Source: an uncultured Planctomycetaceae bacterium (GTDB lineage: Bacteria; Planctomycetota; Planctomycetia; Pirellulales; Lacipirellulaceae). From it: a stretch of 7,485 bases of DNA. Under the pieces are notes generated by a model. It was not told where the DNA came from and searched no databases. It was given only the letters and a program-made list of their open reading frames with translations. Each line of letters starts with the position of its first letter. The first letter of the stretch is position 1. A program made the position numbers and the translations under genes. The stretch is from the NCBI GenBank assembly GCA_937860165.1, contig CALMBE010000246.1, positions 1-7,485 of the forward strand, given 5' to 3'. Below are positions 1-6,297 of this stretch, piece by piece.

Positions 1-13
1 TAATTAACCATTA

Positions 14-547
14 TTAAACGATTGTAATTTCAGATTCAGCCTCGGGCATCGTTTTGGTTTGCTCCCTTTTTCTTTCAATAACAGGAACTTCCATCGCACT
101 CAAAAGAAGACTACGAAGCTGATTTGTATCAAGATTTCGTTTCAGTTTTCCGCCTTCAACAAGTGAAATCAGTCCTGTCTCTTCCGAAACAACAACGGAA
201 ATTGCGTCTGTATCTTCAGTAATTCCGATTGCCGCACGATGACGCGTGCCGAGTTCGCGGGAAATGCTCGGATTTTTCGTCAAAGGCAAAAAGCACGAGG
301 CAGCGGCAATTCTCTCTCGTTGAATGATCGTTGCCCCATCGTGGAGCGGAGCCTCAGTGTTAAAAATCGTCACTAAAAGGTCGTAAGTCAATTTGGCATC
401 AAGCTGAACACCGGCATCAATAAAATTTCGTAAGCCAACATTCCGTTCTATCACAATCACATTCCGTTCCATCACAATCGCATCCCCATCGGTCAGATTA
501 TTACGTAAACTCTCTGCTCTCTGCTCTCTTGCTGTCACTGCCTGCAT
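14..547 (-). CDS. Truncated diadenylate cyclase (DAC/DisA_N domain) protein, possibly a gene remnant
   Basis: The family joins two ATP molecules into cyclic di-AMP, a second messenger for ion and wall homeostasis. From the ATG at 547 the product is 177 aa. Residues about 35-157 read as a DAC domain of the CdaA type: VGLRNFIDAG, then LHDGATII with the DGA motif at residues 70-72, then GTRHRAAIG with the RHR motif at 102-104, then VSEETG. Both nucleotide-binding motifs are intact. CdaA normally carries three N-terminal membrane helices and a linker; here they are absent, and the domain begins abruptly at a tandem duplication (AIVMERN VIVIERN, residues 23-36). The open frame runs on upstream to 979, but only antisense to the barrel gene. 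ATG 472 is an alternative start; neither has a convincing ribosome site. Hand-counted GC over 1-480 is about 44%, far below the neighbours. The domain assignment is firm; whether the gene is functional is open. Confidence 0.75.
   Translation of the reverse strand: MQAVTAREQRAESLRNNLTDGDAIVMERNVIVIERNVGLRNFIDAGVQLDAKLTYDLLVTIFNTEAPLHDGATIIQRERIAAASCFLPLTKNPSISRELGTRHRAAIGITEDTDAISVVVSEETGLISLVEGGKLKRNLDTNQLRSLLLSAMEVPVIERKREQTKTMPEAESEITIV
440..481 (-). repeat. 21-bp in-frame tandem duplication in the DAC gene
   Basis: Two adjacent 21-bp units, 440-460 and 461-481, match at 19 of 21 positions. They encode the heptapeptides VIVIERN and AIVMERN. In CdaA-type domains this beta-strand (GAL-IVIER-like) normally occurs once, so one unit is an extra copy at the domain's N-terminal edge. 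Confidence 0.85.
510..530. repeat. Heptanucleotide tandem repeat (three units)
   Basis: Three 7-bp units, CTCTCTG, CTCTCTG and CTCTCTT, lie end to end. If translation of the DAC fragment starts at 547, they are inside the coding region, and because 7 is not a multiple of 3 any gain or loss of a unit would shift the frame. If translation starts at 472, they are in the leader. Confidence 0.75.
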
Positions 548-564
548 GGACCCCAGCAGGGATA

Positions 565-594
565 TTGACGTTCGGCGCGTGGTTTTCCTATAAA
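565..594 (+). promoter_or_regulatory. Sigma70-type promoter for the outer-membrane barrel gene
   Basis: A -35 box TTGACG (565-570) and a -10 box TATAAA (589-594) are separated by 18 bp; each matches the consensus at five of six positions. Transcription would start near 601, giving a leader of about 60 nt before the ATG at 662. The promoter lies just beyond the broken 5' end of the divergent DAC gene. Confidence 0.65.
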
Positions 595-661
595 CCGGCC
601 CGCACCTGTTGCGCTGTCCGCCGGGTGACTTCCATTGCTCCTCTCTAGTGGCGTCCGAACC

Positions 662-1888
662 ATGTCTCGACCACTTGTTAATTTTTGCCTGGCAATACTC
701 GCGAGCGGATGTTTCGCAACGGTTGGTGCCGCGCAGAATTACCAAGCACCGCCCGTGCTCCCCTACGGCGGGACTCCCATGCTGCAAGTCGCTCCCGACG
801 GGGCAGTGCACCTCGATGGTCCTTACGCCTCTTATTCGAACCCTTCCTACTCCACACCGGCGGGTAATGTCATGGGTCAACCGATGCTGGCCCAACCGGC
901 ACCGGTCGCAGCCGCGGGAACTCCCAAGACTTTCGCCGACTGGTTGTACAACGACCCCGTTCCTCCGCAGTTCATCCATCGCACCGGTTTCTTCGGCGAG
1001 TTTCTCTTCCTCAGACCACGCAACGCCGAGGTGGCCTACGCCCTGCCGATCGATGGCCCCGTGGCCCCAGTGCTGGGCAATGAAGTGCCGATCGGCTCGA
1101 CGGCCGTGGTGGATTTTGAATACGAACCCTCCTTTCGTGCGGGGGCCAATCTGCGGTTAAGCGACTCGTCCAGCCTGGCCGGTCAATACACTTTCTTCCG
1201 CAGCGAAGCCACCGACGCGGCCACCATCAACATCGCCGACGGCGTCTTGCGTTCGCTGGTCAGCCACCCCCTGGGTGCCAACGCGGCCACGGATACGCTC
1301 GATGCCAATGCCTCGAATCGGTTGGACTTCGACCTGATCGATGCCGACTACCGAGGCGCGCTCTTCGGCTGCGAATCCTGTGAGGGAAAGTGTGCCAATG
1401 TCGTCAATTACATCGTCGGCGGGCGGTACGCGATGATGGAACAGCAGTTTAGCTCGAATTTTGTCGTCACTGGCACGACCTCGGTGAATTCCAATGTCGA
1501 CTTCAATGGCGGAGGCATTCGCCTGGGACTCGAAGGAGAGCGACACACCACGGCTACGGGATTTTTTGTCTACGGTCGGGGCGTCACCAATTTGATGGTC
1601 GGCGAATTCGAGGCGAATTATCAGCAAATCAACACGCTCAATGGCGTGGAAGCCTTCACCGATTGGAAGGCGGGCCGCGTGGTCCCCGTGCTCGACATGG
1701 AAGTGGGGATCGGCTGGGTCGGTCCGCGACGTCGCTTGAAATACTCCGCCGGCTACATGGTCAGCTCTTGGTTCAATGTCGTGAAGACCGAAGACTTTAT
1801 TCACGCGGCCCAAGAGCACGACTTCCGCGATCCTAGTGGCAATCTCACGTTCGACGGCCTCACGGCCCGCGTGACGTGGGAATTCTGA
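662..1888 (+). CDS. Outer-membrane beta-barrel protein, Lpg1974/BBP7-like planctomycete family
   Basis: Probable pore-forming or structural outer-membrane protein of 408 aa. Residues 1-25 form a signal peptide with a hydrophobic stretch and a GAA/Q-like cleavage site. Residues 26-90 are rich in Pro, Tyr, Ala and Gly and look like a flexible periplasmic or surface segment. From about residue 108 the barrel begins with GFFGEFLFLRPRNAEVAYA, followed by alternating amphipathic strands (DFEYEPSFRAG, LDFDLIDADYRGA, NYIVGGRYAMMEQQF, GGGIRLGLEGER, GFFVYGRG, YSAGYMVSSWFN). It ends FDGLTARVTWEF with a C-terminal Phe, the usual outer-membrane insertion signal. The pattern matches barrel proteins annotated in planctomycetes as Lpg1974 family or BBP7; which of the two fits better needs a profile search. 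A predicted turn at 237-244 carries three cysteines (CESCEGKC). ATG 662 is chosen over an in-frame TTG at 635 because the signal peptide starts there; no clear ribosome site is visible. The role of this copy is unknown. Confidence 0.85.
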   Translation: MSRPLVNFCLAILASGCFATVGAAQNYQAPPVLPYGGTPMLQVAPDGAVHLDGPYASYSNPSYSTPAGNVMGQPMLAQPAPVAAAGTPKTFADWLYNDPVPPQFIHRTGFFGEFLFLRPRNAEVAYALPIDGPVAPVLGNEVPIGSTAVVDFEYEPSFRAGANLRLSDSSSLAGQYTFFRSEATDAATINIADGVLRSLVSHPLGANAATDTLDANASNRLDFDLIDADYRGALFGCESCEGKCANVVNYIVGGRYAMMEQQFSSNFVVTGTTSVNSNVDFNGGGIRLGLEGERHTTATGFFVYGRGVTNLMVGEFEANYQQINTLNGVEAFTDWKAGRVVPVLDMEVGIGWVGPRRRLKYSAGYMVSSWFNVVKTEDFIHAAQEHDFRDPSGNLTFDGLTARVTWEF

Positions 1889-1922
1889 TCCGAAAAAACG
1901 ATCCGCTGTTTTGCTGAGGCGA

Positions 1923-1944
1923 GCGGTGGGTGTTAACCCACTGC
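1923..1944 (+). terminator. Hairpin downstream of the barrel gene, possible transcription end
   Basis: A 9-bp stem (1923-1931 with 1936-1944, one G-T pair) closes a GTTA loop, 34 nt after the stop codon. No T-run follows directly; the nearest is at about 1968-1972. It is therefore at best a non-canonical terminator or an mRNA 3'-end stabiliser. Confidence 0.35.
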
Positions 1945-1980
1945 AACTGCAGGGCAGGGTCGATCAGTTTTTCACTTTAG

Positions 1981-2070
1981 GGTGCCATGCCCACGCAGGT
2001 ACTCCAGTGTGGGCATGTGAATCGCCTAAAAAACATGGCCCTAGCGGAGTACCGCCGTGGCCATGGCACC
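1981..2070 (-). repeat. 90-bp double-hairpin repeat (REPIN-like), copy 1
   Basis: The element is bounded by GGTGCCATG (1981-1989) and its complement CATGGCACC (2062-2070). Inside are two hairpins: 1986-2017 (14-nt arms, loop TACT) and 2034-2065 (14-nt arms, loop AGTA), separated by 16 nt. Its reverse complement aligns without gaps to the copy at 6298-6387, with 78 of 90 positions identical by hand count. It has the form of a REP doublet (REPIN): two related palindromes head to head. Such elements are non-coding, usually dispersed, and moved in trans by RAYT-type transposases; no such transposase is in this window. Confidence 0.8.
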
Positions 2071-2137
2071 CTCATCTTGGGAAACCTGATCGGCTCAGAA
2101 TTGCAGGGCACTTACGTACCCCGCTCGCTAGAACAAG

Positions 2138-2175
2138 AAAAAAAACGTCGGGCCAAAGCAGGCTTTGACCCGACG
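2138..2175 (-). terminator. Rho-independent terminator of the Wzz-kinase gene
   Basis: Read on the minus strand, a GC-rich stem (arms 2162-2175 and 2146-2159, one mismatch in 14) is followed at once by eight T residues (A-run 2138-2145 on the plus strand). It lies 54 nt past the stop codon of the minus-strand gene. The A/T run is on the wrong side for strong termination of the barrel gene. Confidence 0.85.
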
Positions 2176-2196
2176 CTCGGGGGAAATCCAATCTGT

Positions 2197-2215
2197 CACG
2201 AGTCGGAGACTCGTG
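2197..2215. repeat. Perfect 8-bp hairpin next to the Wzz-kinase stop codon
   Basis: CACGAGTC (2197-2204) and GACTCGTG (2208-2215) pair perfectly around a GGA loop, 13 nt beyond the stop codon of the minus-strand gene. There is no T-run. It may be an mRNA 3' stabiliser or a small palindromic repeat. Confidence 0.5.
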
Positions 2216-2228
2216 TTACTCTCGCAAA

Positions 2229-4535
2229 CTATTCTTCGCTGGCTGTCGTCGATGTCAGCCGTTTGGCACGACTGCCAATGCTCGTTTGCAGTCGCAGGAT
2301 TCGACGGTCTGCCTTGAACGGCATGCCGTTGACCACGCAACCGATCAACCGAATCCCCAGGCTCTGCAAGAGTTCCGAAGCTTGGTGGATGCTGCGGATG
2401 CCGCTGTGATCTCGCAACACGGTGAGGATCGCACCGTCGATGTACTGCCCGATCGAAAGCGAATCGGAAAGTCCCAGCACCGGGGCACTATCGATAATCA
2501 CAAAGTCGAACTCAGCCCGCAGCTTCTCGAAGATCGGCTGCAATTGGTCGGTCGCCAAGGCATGGATCGCATCCATGTCACAGATCCCGGCGGTCATTAA
2601 CCACAGACCTTCCGTATTGGTTGGCCGCACGGCATCGCTGACTTCGATCTCGGAACGCAACAATTCGCTCACGCCATCTTCCAGCGGCAATCCAAACAAC
2701 TTGTGGAGCGACGGATCACGCAGATCGCCGTCGACCAGCAGGGTGCGGCGGCCAGCACGCGTGAGACTCAGAGCCAAGTGACTGGCCACCGTCGTGGAAC
2801 CTTCCATCGACGAGGGGCTCGCCACCATCACGATCTGTCGGGGGCGGCTCGTGGAATCGTGCATCAGCGTGGCCCGCACATTGTCGATCGATTCGGACAA
2901 CTGCGCGGCGGTCGCGCTCCCCGGGGCCATCGCCGAACGCGAGGCAACCGAAGGCAACACTCCCAGCACGCGAATTCCCAGTCCCTCGTCCACGTCGGTC
3001 GGGCTGTTCAGCTTACGCCGACGGAATTCCAACAGGGCGATGCCGTAGCAAGTCAAACAGAACGCACCGATACCCCCCAGACTGGCAATCGCATAGCGTT
3101 CGTACACATTGATATTCGGAGTCGCAAAGGCCTTGTTCAAAACCTTCACCTGCTCTGCGAACGTATTGTCTTGGATGACCCAGCTCCGCAGCTTCATATC
3201 CATCTGACGTTCGATTTCTTGGAGCTGCTCGACTTCAGAACTGAGCATCGCCAGTTCGCCATTCTGTTCGCCCAAGGCATCGACTTCTTCGTACTTTTGG
3301 TCCTTCTCCGTTTGCAGATCGGTAATCTTCTGATTGATAAACTGACGCCGCAAGAGATACTCGGTCATCACCATTTGCAGGGCGTCGTTGGGGACGCTCT
3401 TCAACTGATTCTTGACTTCCCGTTCCATTTGGGCGCGATACTGGGCCTCTTCCTGGAGGATCGACCGGAGTTGATCTTCCAGTTGCTTGATCTGGGGCGA
3501 TGCCCCCCGTTTGGTCTGGGCCTTCAACTGTCGAATCTGTGTCGTGAGGGCATACTGATCTGTTTGAAAGCCCTGCAAGGTCGGGTCACGGTCCAGTTCT
3601 TCAGTCACGGCCTGATTCAGAGCGGATTGGCTTTGACCCGCGCGAGTCTGCAATTCCCGATTCACTTCGAGTTCTACCAGTTCATCCCGCGCCTGTGCGA
3701 TCTGCTGGTTGATCGTACCGATGTCACGAATCAACATGTTCAGTTCCGCGGTCGCGTTCGGAGAATCCATGCCACCGAGTTCTTTTTGCAGGGTCTGTAC
3801 TTTCTCGATTTTGCCTCGCAGCTCATCGACGAGTTGCTTGTGCATTCCTTCCATGCTCCGGTGCGATTCATCGCGGCTGATCCGTTTCTTGGCGACGACT
3901 TCGTCCAAGTAGGAAGCGACGACCGCATCGATGATGGTCTTCATCTCCTCGGGGTTTTCGTCCCCTTCATACTTGACCATGAGCACCTGACCATCGCCAG
4001 GGAAAGCCACTTTTAGTTCCTCGTTGAGCCACATCAGCTCGTCGGGTTGATTCTTAATAACGGCATTAGTTTGTGCTACGTCACTGCGGTTGAGTGCCGC
4101 CGTGAGCACAAATTGGCTCTTAAACATCACAACCTGGGTTTGCTGGAAGATCTCATAATCTTTCGGATTCGTAACCCGCGTGACTTTCTCGAAAGGGTCG
4201 TCGGTTTGTTGGTTACTGACTTCGATATAGGAAACCACTTCCGACGACAATGGGACCAACCACAGCATCAGCAAGCCCGCCAGAATGGTCGTCAAGAGCC
4301 CCAGCAACAACGCCGAGAGCCACTTCCGACGCAGACAATTGACGAGCCATCTCTGGTCGAAGGCCCCCGTCAGAATCTCTGGCCCCCGAGGTGGCATCCC
4401 CGCATACATTCCGGGAGTTGCCGGGTTCGCGTAATGATTGTTGGAAGGTACGAGACTCCCCGAGGAGTTTTGTCCCCCTGGCACGGGCGGGTACATCACA
4501 TCGGAACCTCTGAATCCAGAATCTTGTTTCCCCAT
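2229..4535 (-). CDS. Wzz chain-length domain fused to a degenerate BY-kinase (CpsD/Wzc-like)
   Basis: An inner-membrane polysaccharide co-polymerase of 768 aa. Residues 1-50 are a cytoplasmic Pro/Gly/Asn-rich tail with three Tyr. A membrane helix at about 71-96 is followed by the periplasmic Wzz region (98-475), including a long coiled coil (about 215-450, rich in Gln/Glu/Leu). A second helix lies at about 479-503. The C-terminal kinase-like domain (545-740) keeps Walker A' LLVDGDLRDP (D602, D604, R606) and Walker B FVIIDSAPV (D682). Its P-loop reads SPSSMEGSTT: where BY-kinases have Gly-Lys-Ser/Thr, the lysine is Ser580. No Tyr occurs after residue 698, so the usual C-terminal autophosphorylation cluster is missing. 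The fold is clear; autokinase activity is doubtful. The ATG at 4535 has a good ribosome site. The gene lies downstream of the exosortase on the same strand. Confidence 0.88.
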   Translation of the reverse strand: MGKQDSGFRGSDVMYPPVPGGQNSSGSLVPSNNHYANPATPGMYAGMPPRGPEILTGAFDQRWLVNCLRRKWLSALLLGLLTTILAGLLMLWLVPLSSEVVSYIEVSNQQTDDPFEKVTRVTNPKDYEIFQQTQVVMFKSQFVLTAALNRSDVAQTNAVIKNQPDELMWLNEELKVAFPGDGQVLMVKYEGDENPEEMKTIIDAVVASYLDEVVAKKRISRDESHRSMEGMHKQLVDELRGKIEKVQTLQKELGGMDSPNATAELNMLIRDIGTINQQIAQARDELVELEVNRELQTRAGQSQSALNQAVTEELDRDPTLQGFQTDQYALTTQIRQLKAQTKRGASPQIKQLEDQLRSILQEEAQYRAQMEREVKNQLKSVPNDALQMVMTEYLLRRQFINQKITDLQTEKDQKYEEVDALGEQNGELAMLSSEVEQLQEIERQMDMKLRSWVIQDNTFAEQVKVLNKAFATPNINVYERYAIASLGGIGAFCLTCYGIALLEFRRRKLNSPTDVDEGLGIRVLGVLPSVASRSAMAPGSATAAQLSESIDNVRATLMHDSTSRPRQIVMVASPSSMEGSTTVASHLALSLTRAGRRTLLVDGDLRDPSLHKLFGLPLEDGVSELLRSEIEVSDAVRPTNTEGLWLMTAGICDMDAIHALATDQLQPIFEKLRAEFDFVIIDSAPVLGLSDSLSIGQYIDGAILTVLRDHSGIRSIHQASELLQSLGIRLIGCVVNGMPFKADRRILRLQTSIGSRAKRLTSTTASEE

Positions 4536-4539
4536 CGAA

Positions 4540-4546
4540 CACCTCT
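4540..4546 (-). promoter_or_regulatory. Ribosome binding site of the Wzz-kinase gene
   Basis: On the minus strand AGAGGTG lies just before the gene, with six bases between AGAGG and the ATG at 4535. This supports the chosen start. Confidence 0.7.
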
Positions 4547-4715
4547 TTCAATAATCCGGTTGGTCTAGGCGAATCACTTGTTGCGAGTGGCGCTATCGCC
4601 AATTGTATCCATCTCTGCACTTTTGGGGGCAAATGCCCTGAGAGATGCGAGACTTCGGGTTGCCAAACAATCCCCTCCTCGAGAGGGGGCTACCGACTTC
4701 CAGCCAAATTCAAAC

Positions 4716-4730
4716 GCAAGAAGTGGGCCA
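4716..4730 (-). promoter_or_regulatory. Sigma54-like (-24/-12) promoter candidate for the Wzz-kinase gene
   Basis: On the minus strand the sequence reads TGGCCC, five bases, TTGC. The consensus is TGGCAC-N5-TTGC, so the GG and GC dinucleotides are correctly spaced and nine of ten specified bases match. Transcription would start near 4704, leaving a leader of about 170 nt. RpoN-dependent promoters are known for exosortase-linked polysaccharide genes in proteobacteria; applying that here is inference. No activator gene is in the window. Confidence 0.45.
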
Positions 4731-4744
4731 AACATAGGAAAAGT

Positions 4745-4756
4745 GGTCATTTGACC
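4745..4756. promoter_or_regulatory. GGTCA-TT-TGACC dyad, possible operator
   Basis: Five-base arms GGTCA (4745-4749) and TGACC (4752-4756) form a perfect dyad 15 nt upstream of the sigma54-like -24 box (minus-strand reading). Another GGTCA occurs at 4827-4831. The spacing is short for a sigma54 activator, so a repressor or another regulator is as likely, and chance cannot be excluded. Confidence 0.25.
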
Positions 4757-4863
4757 GTGGAAATGCCTAAAATCGTGTGCAAACCTCGTCGCCAGTGTTG
4801 ATTTTTTTCAACCCCGTGTGGAGCTAGGTCAACTTCCCGGGCTGCGGGCACAAACCCGGACAA

Positions 4864-5799
4864 CTATCGGGCTGCCGCTCCAAATGCCGAATAATCGCTC
4901 TCTTCCATCGGCACCGTCATCTTGTACAGCAAGGTCAGCTCGATCCACAAAAATCCGAGCGCGATGGGCATCATTGCCAACCCGGCCCAATTGTGGATGT
5001 AGTGCTGCACGGCTTCATTGCCTTGGAACGCCACATAGAGCAAGGCGGTTACTGTAATACGGATGATATTTGTCGCCAGTGCGACCGGGATAGCAAACAC
5101 CAGGATGGTCAGCCGATCCCACCAGGGCCGATCGATCACCATCGCCAAGGCCACCGACATGGCCCCGAAGATGGTTCCCATTCGCAGACCGCTACAGGCA
5201 TCGGCAACTTCCAAGGGGACGTTTTCGACGATGATGTGGCTTCCCTCACGCAAGGCCGCCACTCCCAGGAGCTGCAACACCCAGGTGCTGCAAACTGCGG
5301 CAAATCGCTGCAACATGAGCAAGACAGTGTTCTCGAGTCGCGACGGCAGCGGGAACATGAATACCAAAAAGGCGATTGGCAATCCGGCCCAGCGCAGCAT
5401 GTCGTACCCACCTACGATCTGACAAACTCCCAACAACGCTCCGATGAAACTGAGCCGATCCAGTGGATTCATATCAATTGACGACGCATACAGTCGGATC
5501 AATAAGCTCACGGCCAAGATAGCGACACCGACCCAACGCTCCGAAGTCGGCACATCGACCAGCGGCCTGCGGCGATGCCACAGGAGCCCTGCGGTGAAGA
5601 GCGGGATCAGATATCCATGGGAATACAAGTCATTGGACCAATGGCTAGCCGTGAAGTCCAGCATGTTCCCGTACCCGTAGACGAGCAACAACACCATCGC
5701 CCCGAGGATGAACCACGCAGTTTGAGTTTGCTGGTCGTCCAACTTTGCCGCATGGTCACCAGTATCGAAGGTTGCGAAAGGATGATTTTGGCTGGCCAT
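4864..5799 (-). CDS. Exosortase (exosortase/archaeosortase family transpeptidase)
   Basis: A multi-pass membrane cysteine protease/transpeptidase that recognises C-terminal sorting tags (PEP-CTERM-like) on secreted proteins. From the ATG at 5799 it has 311 aa. About eight hydrophobic segments are visible, starting at residues 28-42. Family landmarks occur in order: LYSHGYLIPLF (59-69), FPLPSRLEN (149-157), the catalytic-Cys motif VADACSGLRMG (Cys202), NIIRITV (Arg247) and HNWAG (His269). All three triad residues are present, so it should be active. The protein ends soon after the last helix; there is no fused EpsI domain and no epsI gene nearby. The frame extends upstream to a TTG at 5880, but the extra 27 residues look unlike the family. 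No strong ribosome site is seen at 5799. The Wzz-kinase gene follows 328 bp downstream on the same strand. The subtype was not assigned; no tagged substrate is visible in the window. Confidence 0.9.
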   Translation of the reverse strand: MASQNHPFATFDTGDHAAKLDDQQTQTAWFILGAMVLLLVYGYGNMLDFTASHWSNDLYSHGYLIPLFTAGLLWHRRRPLVDVPTSERWVGVAILAVSLLIRLYASSIDMNPLDRLSFIGALLGVCQIVGGYDMLRWAGLPIAFLVFMFPLPSRLENTVLLMLQRFAAVCSTWVLQLLGVAALREGSHIIVENVPLEVADACSGLRMGTIFGAMSVALAMVIDRPWWDRLTILVFAIPVALATNIIRITVTALLYVAFQGNEAVQHYIHNWAGLAMMPIALGFLWIELTLLYKMTVPMEESDYSAFGAAAR

Positions 5800-5957
5800 C
5801 TTTAGTATTTCCGTGGTATCGAAGGAAACCCTATCAGGGGTCGAATAAGTACAAGCCAAGTCTTCAAGCCGTAAACCCAAAGTCCGAATTCCCGTCGTCC
5901 GGCGAGGAAGGCCTGCGAATTCCGATTGCCACTCGTCAGGTAGGCGGTGGAAATTGT

Positions 5958-5982
5958 CACCTTCTCGGAGTAAGAGAAGGTG
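5958..5982. repeat. Hairpin with a perfect 9-bp stem
   Basis: CACCTTCTC (5958-5966) and GAGAAGGTG (5974-5982) pair perfectly around a 7-nt loop. There is no T-run on either side and no gene ending here, so it is not an obvious terminator. It may be a dispersed palindromic repeat. Confidence 0.5.
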
Positions 5983-6029
5983 CCTGCCGGCCTCACGGAG
6001 TCGTTTCCGAGTGCCAGCAGTCAGGTGAT

Positions 6030-6046
6030 TGCAGCAGCTTGCTGCA
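6030..6046. repeat. Short hairpin TGCAGCA/TGCTGCA
   Basis: Seven-base perfect arms (6030-6036 and 6040-6046) surround a GCT loop. No role is evident. Confidence 0.4.
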
Positions 6047-6214
6047 GGCTATCGTTCGAACTGCTACGGGCTAGGGTAAGCCACCTCCGCATCAACCCAT
6101 AGTATCGAGGATAAGCGTGCTGGGGAGACCTGTCAAACGCCCCATGGACCGAGTTTATGGCTCGAAGCCCTTGTTTGGCAACGCTTTAGCACAACGCTAC
6201 CGGATGTCGGGATT

Positions 6215-6228
6215 TCGCGGGCCCGCGA
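6215..6228. repeat. Perfect 14-bp palindrome
   Basis: TCGCGGGCCCGCGA equals its own reverse complement and is entirely GC in its central 12 bases. It could be a protein-binding dyad or a repeat remnant. Confidence 0.45.
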
Positions 6229-6297
6229 CCTGGGGAGTCCTCGCGTCCATGACAGCCCGACACGGCGAACCAGTGCTTTTTCACAGAGAAAAATGTG

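Larger units (their letters stand above)
1889..2228. other. Convergent intergenic region, no gene seen
   Basis: The barrel gene (plus) and the Wzz-kinase gene (minus) converge here. The region holds a hairpin after the barrel gene (1923-1944), a 90-bp double-hairpin repeat (1981-2070), a minus-strand terminator (2138-2175) and a short perfect hairpin (2197-2215). Short open frames across it carry no recognisable protein and run through the palindromes. Confidence 0.75.
4536..4863 (-). other. Leader between exosortase and Wzz-kinase genes, no gene seen
   Basis: This 328-bp stretch separates two co-oriented genes. It holds a possible weak terminator just after the exosortase (CCGGG/CCCGG arms at 4855-4859 and 4837-4841, no adjacent T-run) and a GGTCA-TT-TGACC dyad at 4745-4756, with a further GGTCA at 4827-4831. 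It also holds a sigma54-like site (4716-4730) and hairpins at 4672-4688 (CCCCTC/GAGGGG) and 4588-4601 (TGGCG/CGCCA). The long leader suggests the Wzz-kinase gene has its own promoter. No known riboswitch pattern was recognised. Confidence 0.65.

Noticed and set aside
635..661. A barrel-gene start at TTG 635
   Set aside because: It would place nine polar residues before a clean signal peptide that begins at ATG 662.
701..712. Lipoprotein signal (ASGC) in the barrel protein
   Set aside because: The -3 position is Ala rather than the usual Leu, and a GAA/Q-type signal peptidase I site follows; barrel proteins normally use the latter.
548..979. Upstream extension of the diadenylate cyclase reading frame to 979
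   Set aside because: These residues are purely antisense to the barrel gene and its promoter and show no resemblance to the family's N-terminal membrane region.
1157..1819. A 220-codon minus-strand open frame
   Set aside because: It is antisense to the barrel gene, whose signal peptide, strand pattern and C-terminal Phe clearly mark the plus strand as coding.
1862..1888. PEP-CTERM-like sorting tag on the barrel protein as the exosortase substrate
   Set aside because: The C-terminus is a final beta-strand ending in Phe, with no motif-helix-basic tail.
1981..2070. CRISPR-like array
   Set aside because: There are only two related palindromes, in inverted rather than direct orientation, with no array of unique spacers and no cas genes.
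2703..4016. A 437-codon open frame on the plus strand
   Set aside because: It is antisense to the Wzz-kinase gene, His/Arg/Gln-rich in the way expected from reading a coiled-coil gene backwards, and has no recognisable domain.
4536..4704. Riboswitch (for example a cyclic di-GMP aptamer) in the Wzz-kinase leader
   Set aside because: Only simple short hairpins are visible; none of the conserved aptamer core sequences I could recall was found.
5800..5880. A longer exosortase starting at TTG 5880
   Set aside because: The 27 extra residues are not hydrophobic or family-like, and an ATG at 5799 gives a normal N-terminus just before the first membrane helix.
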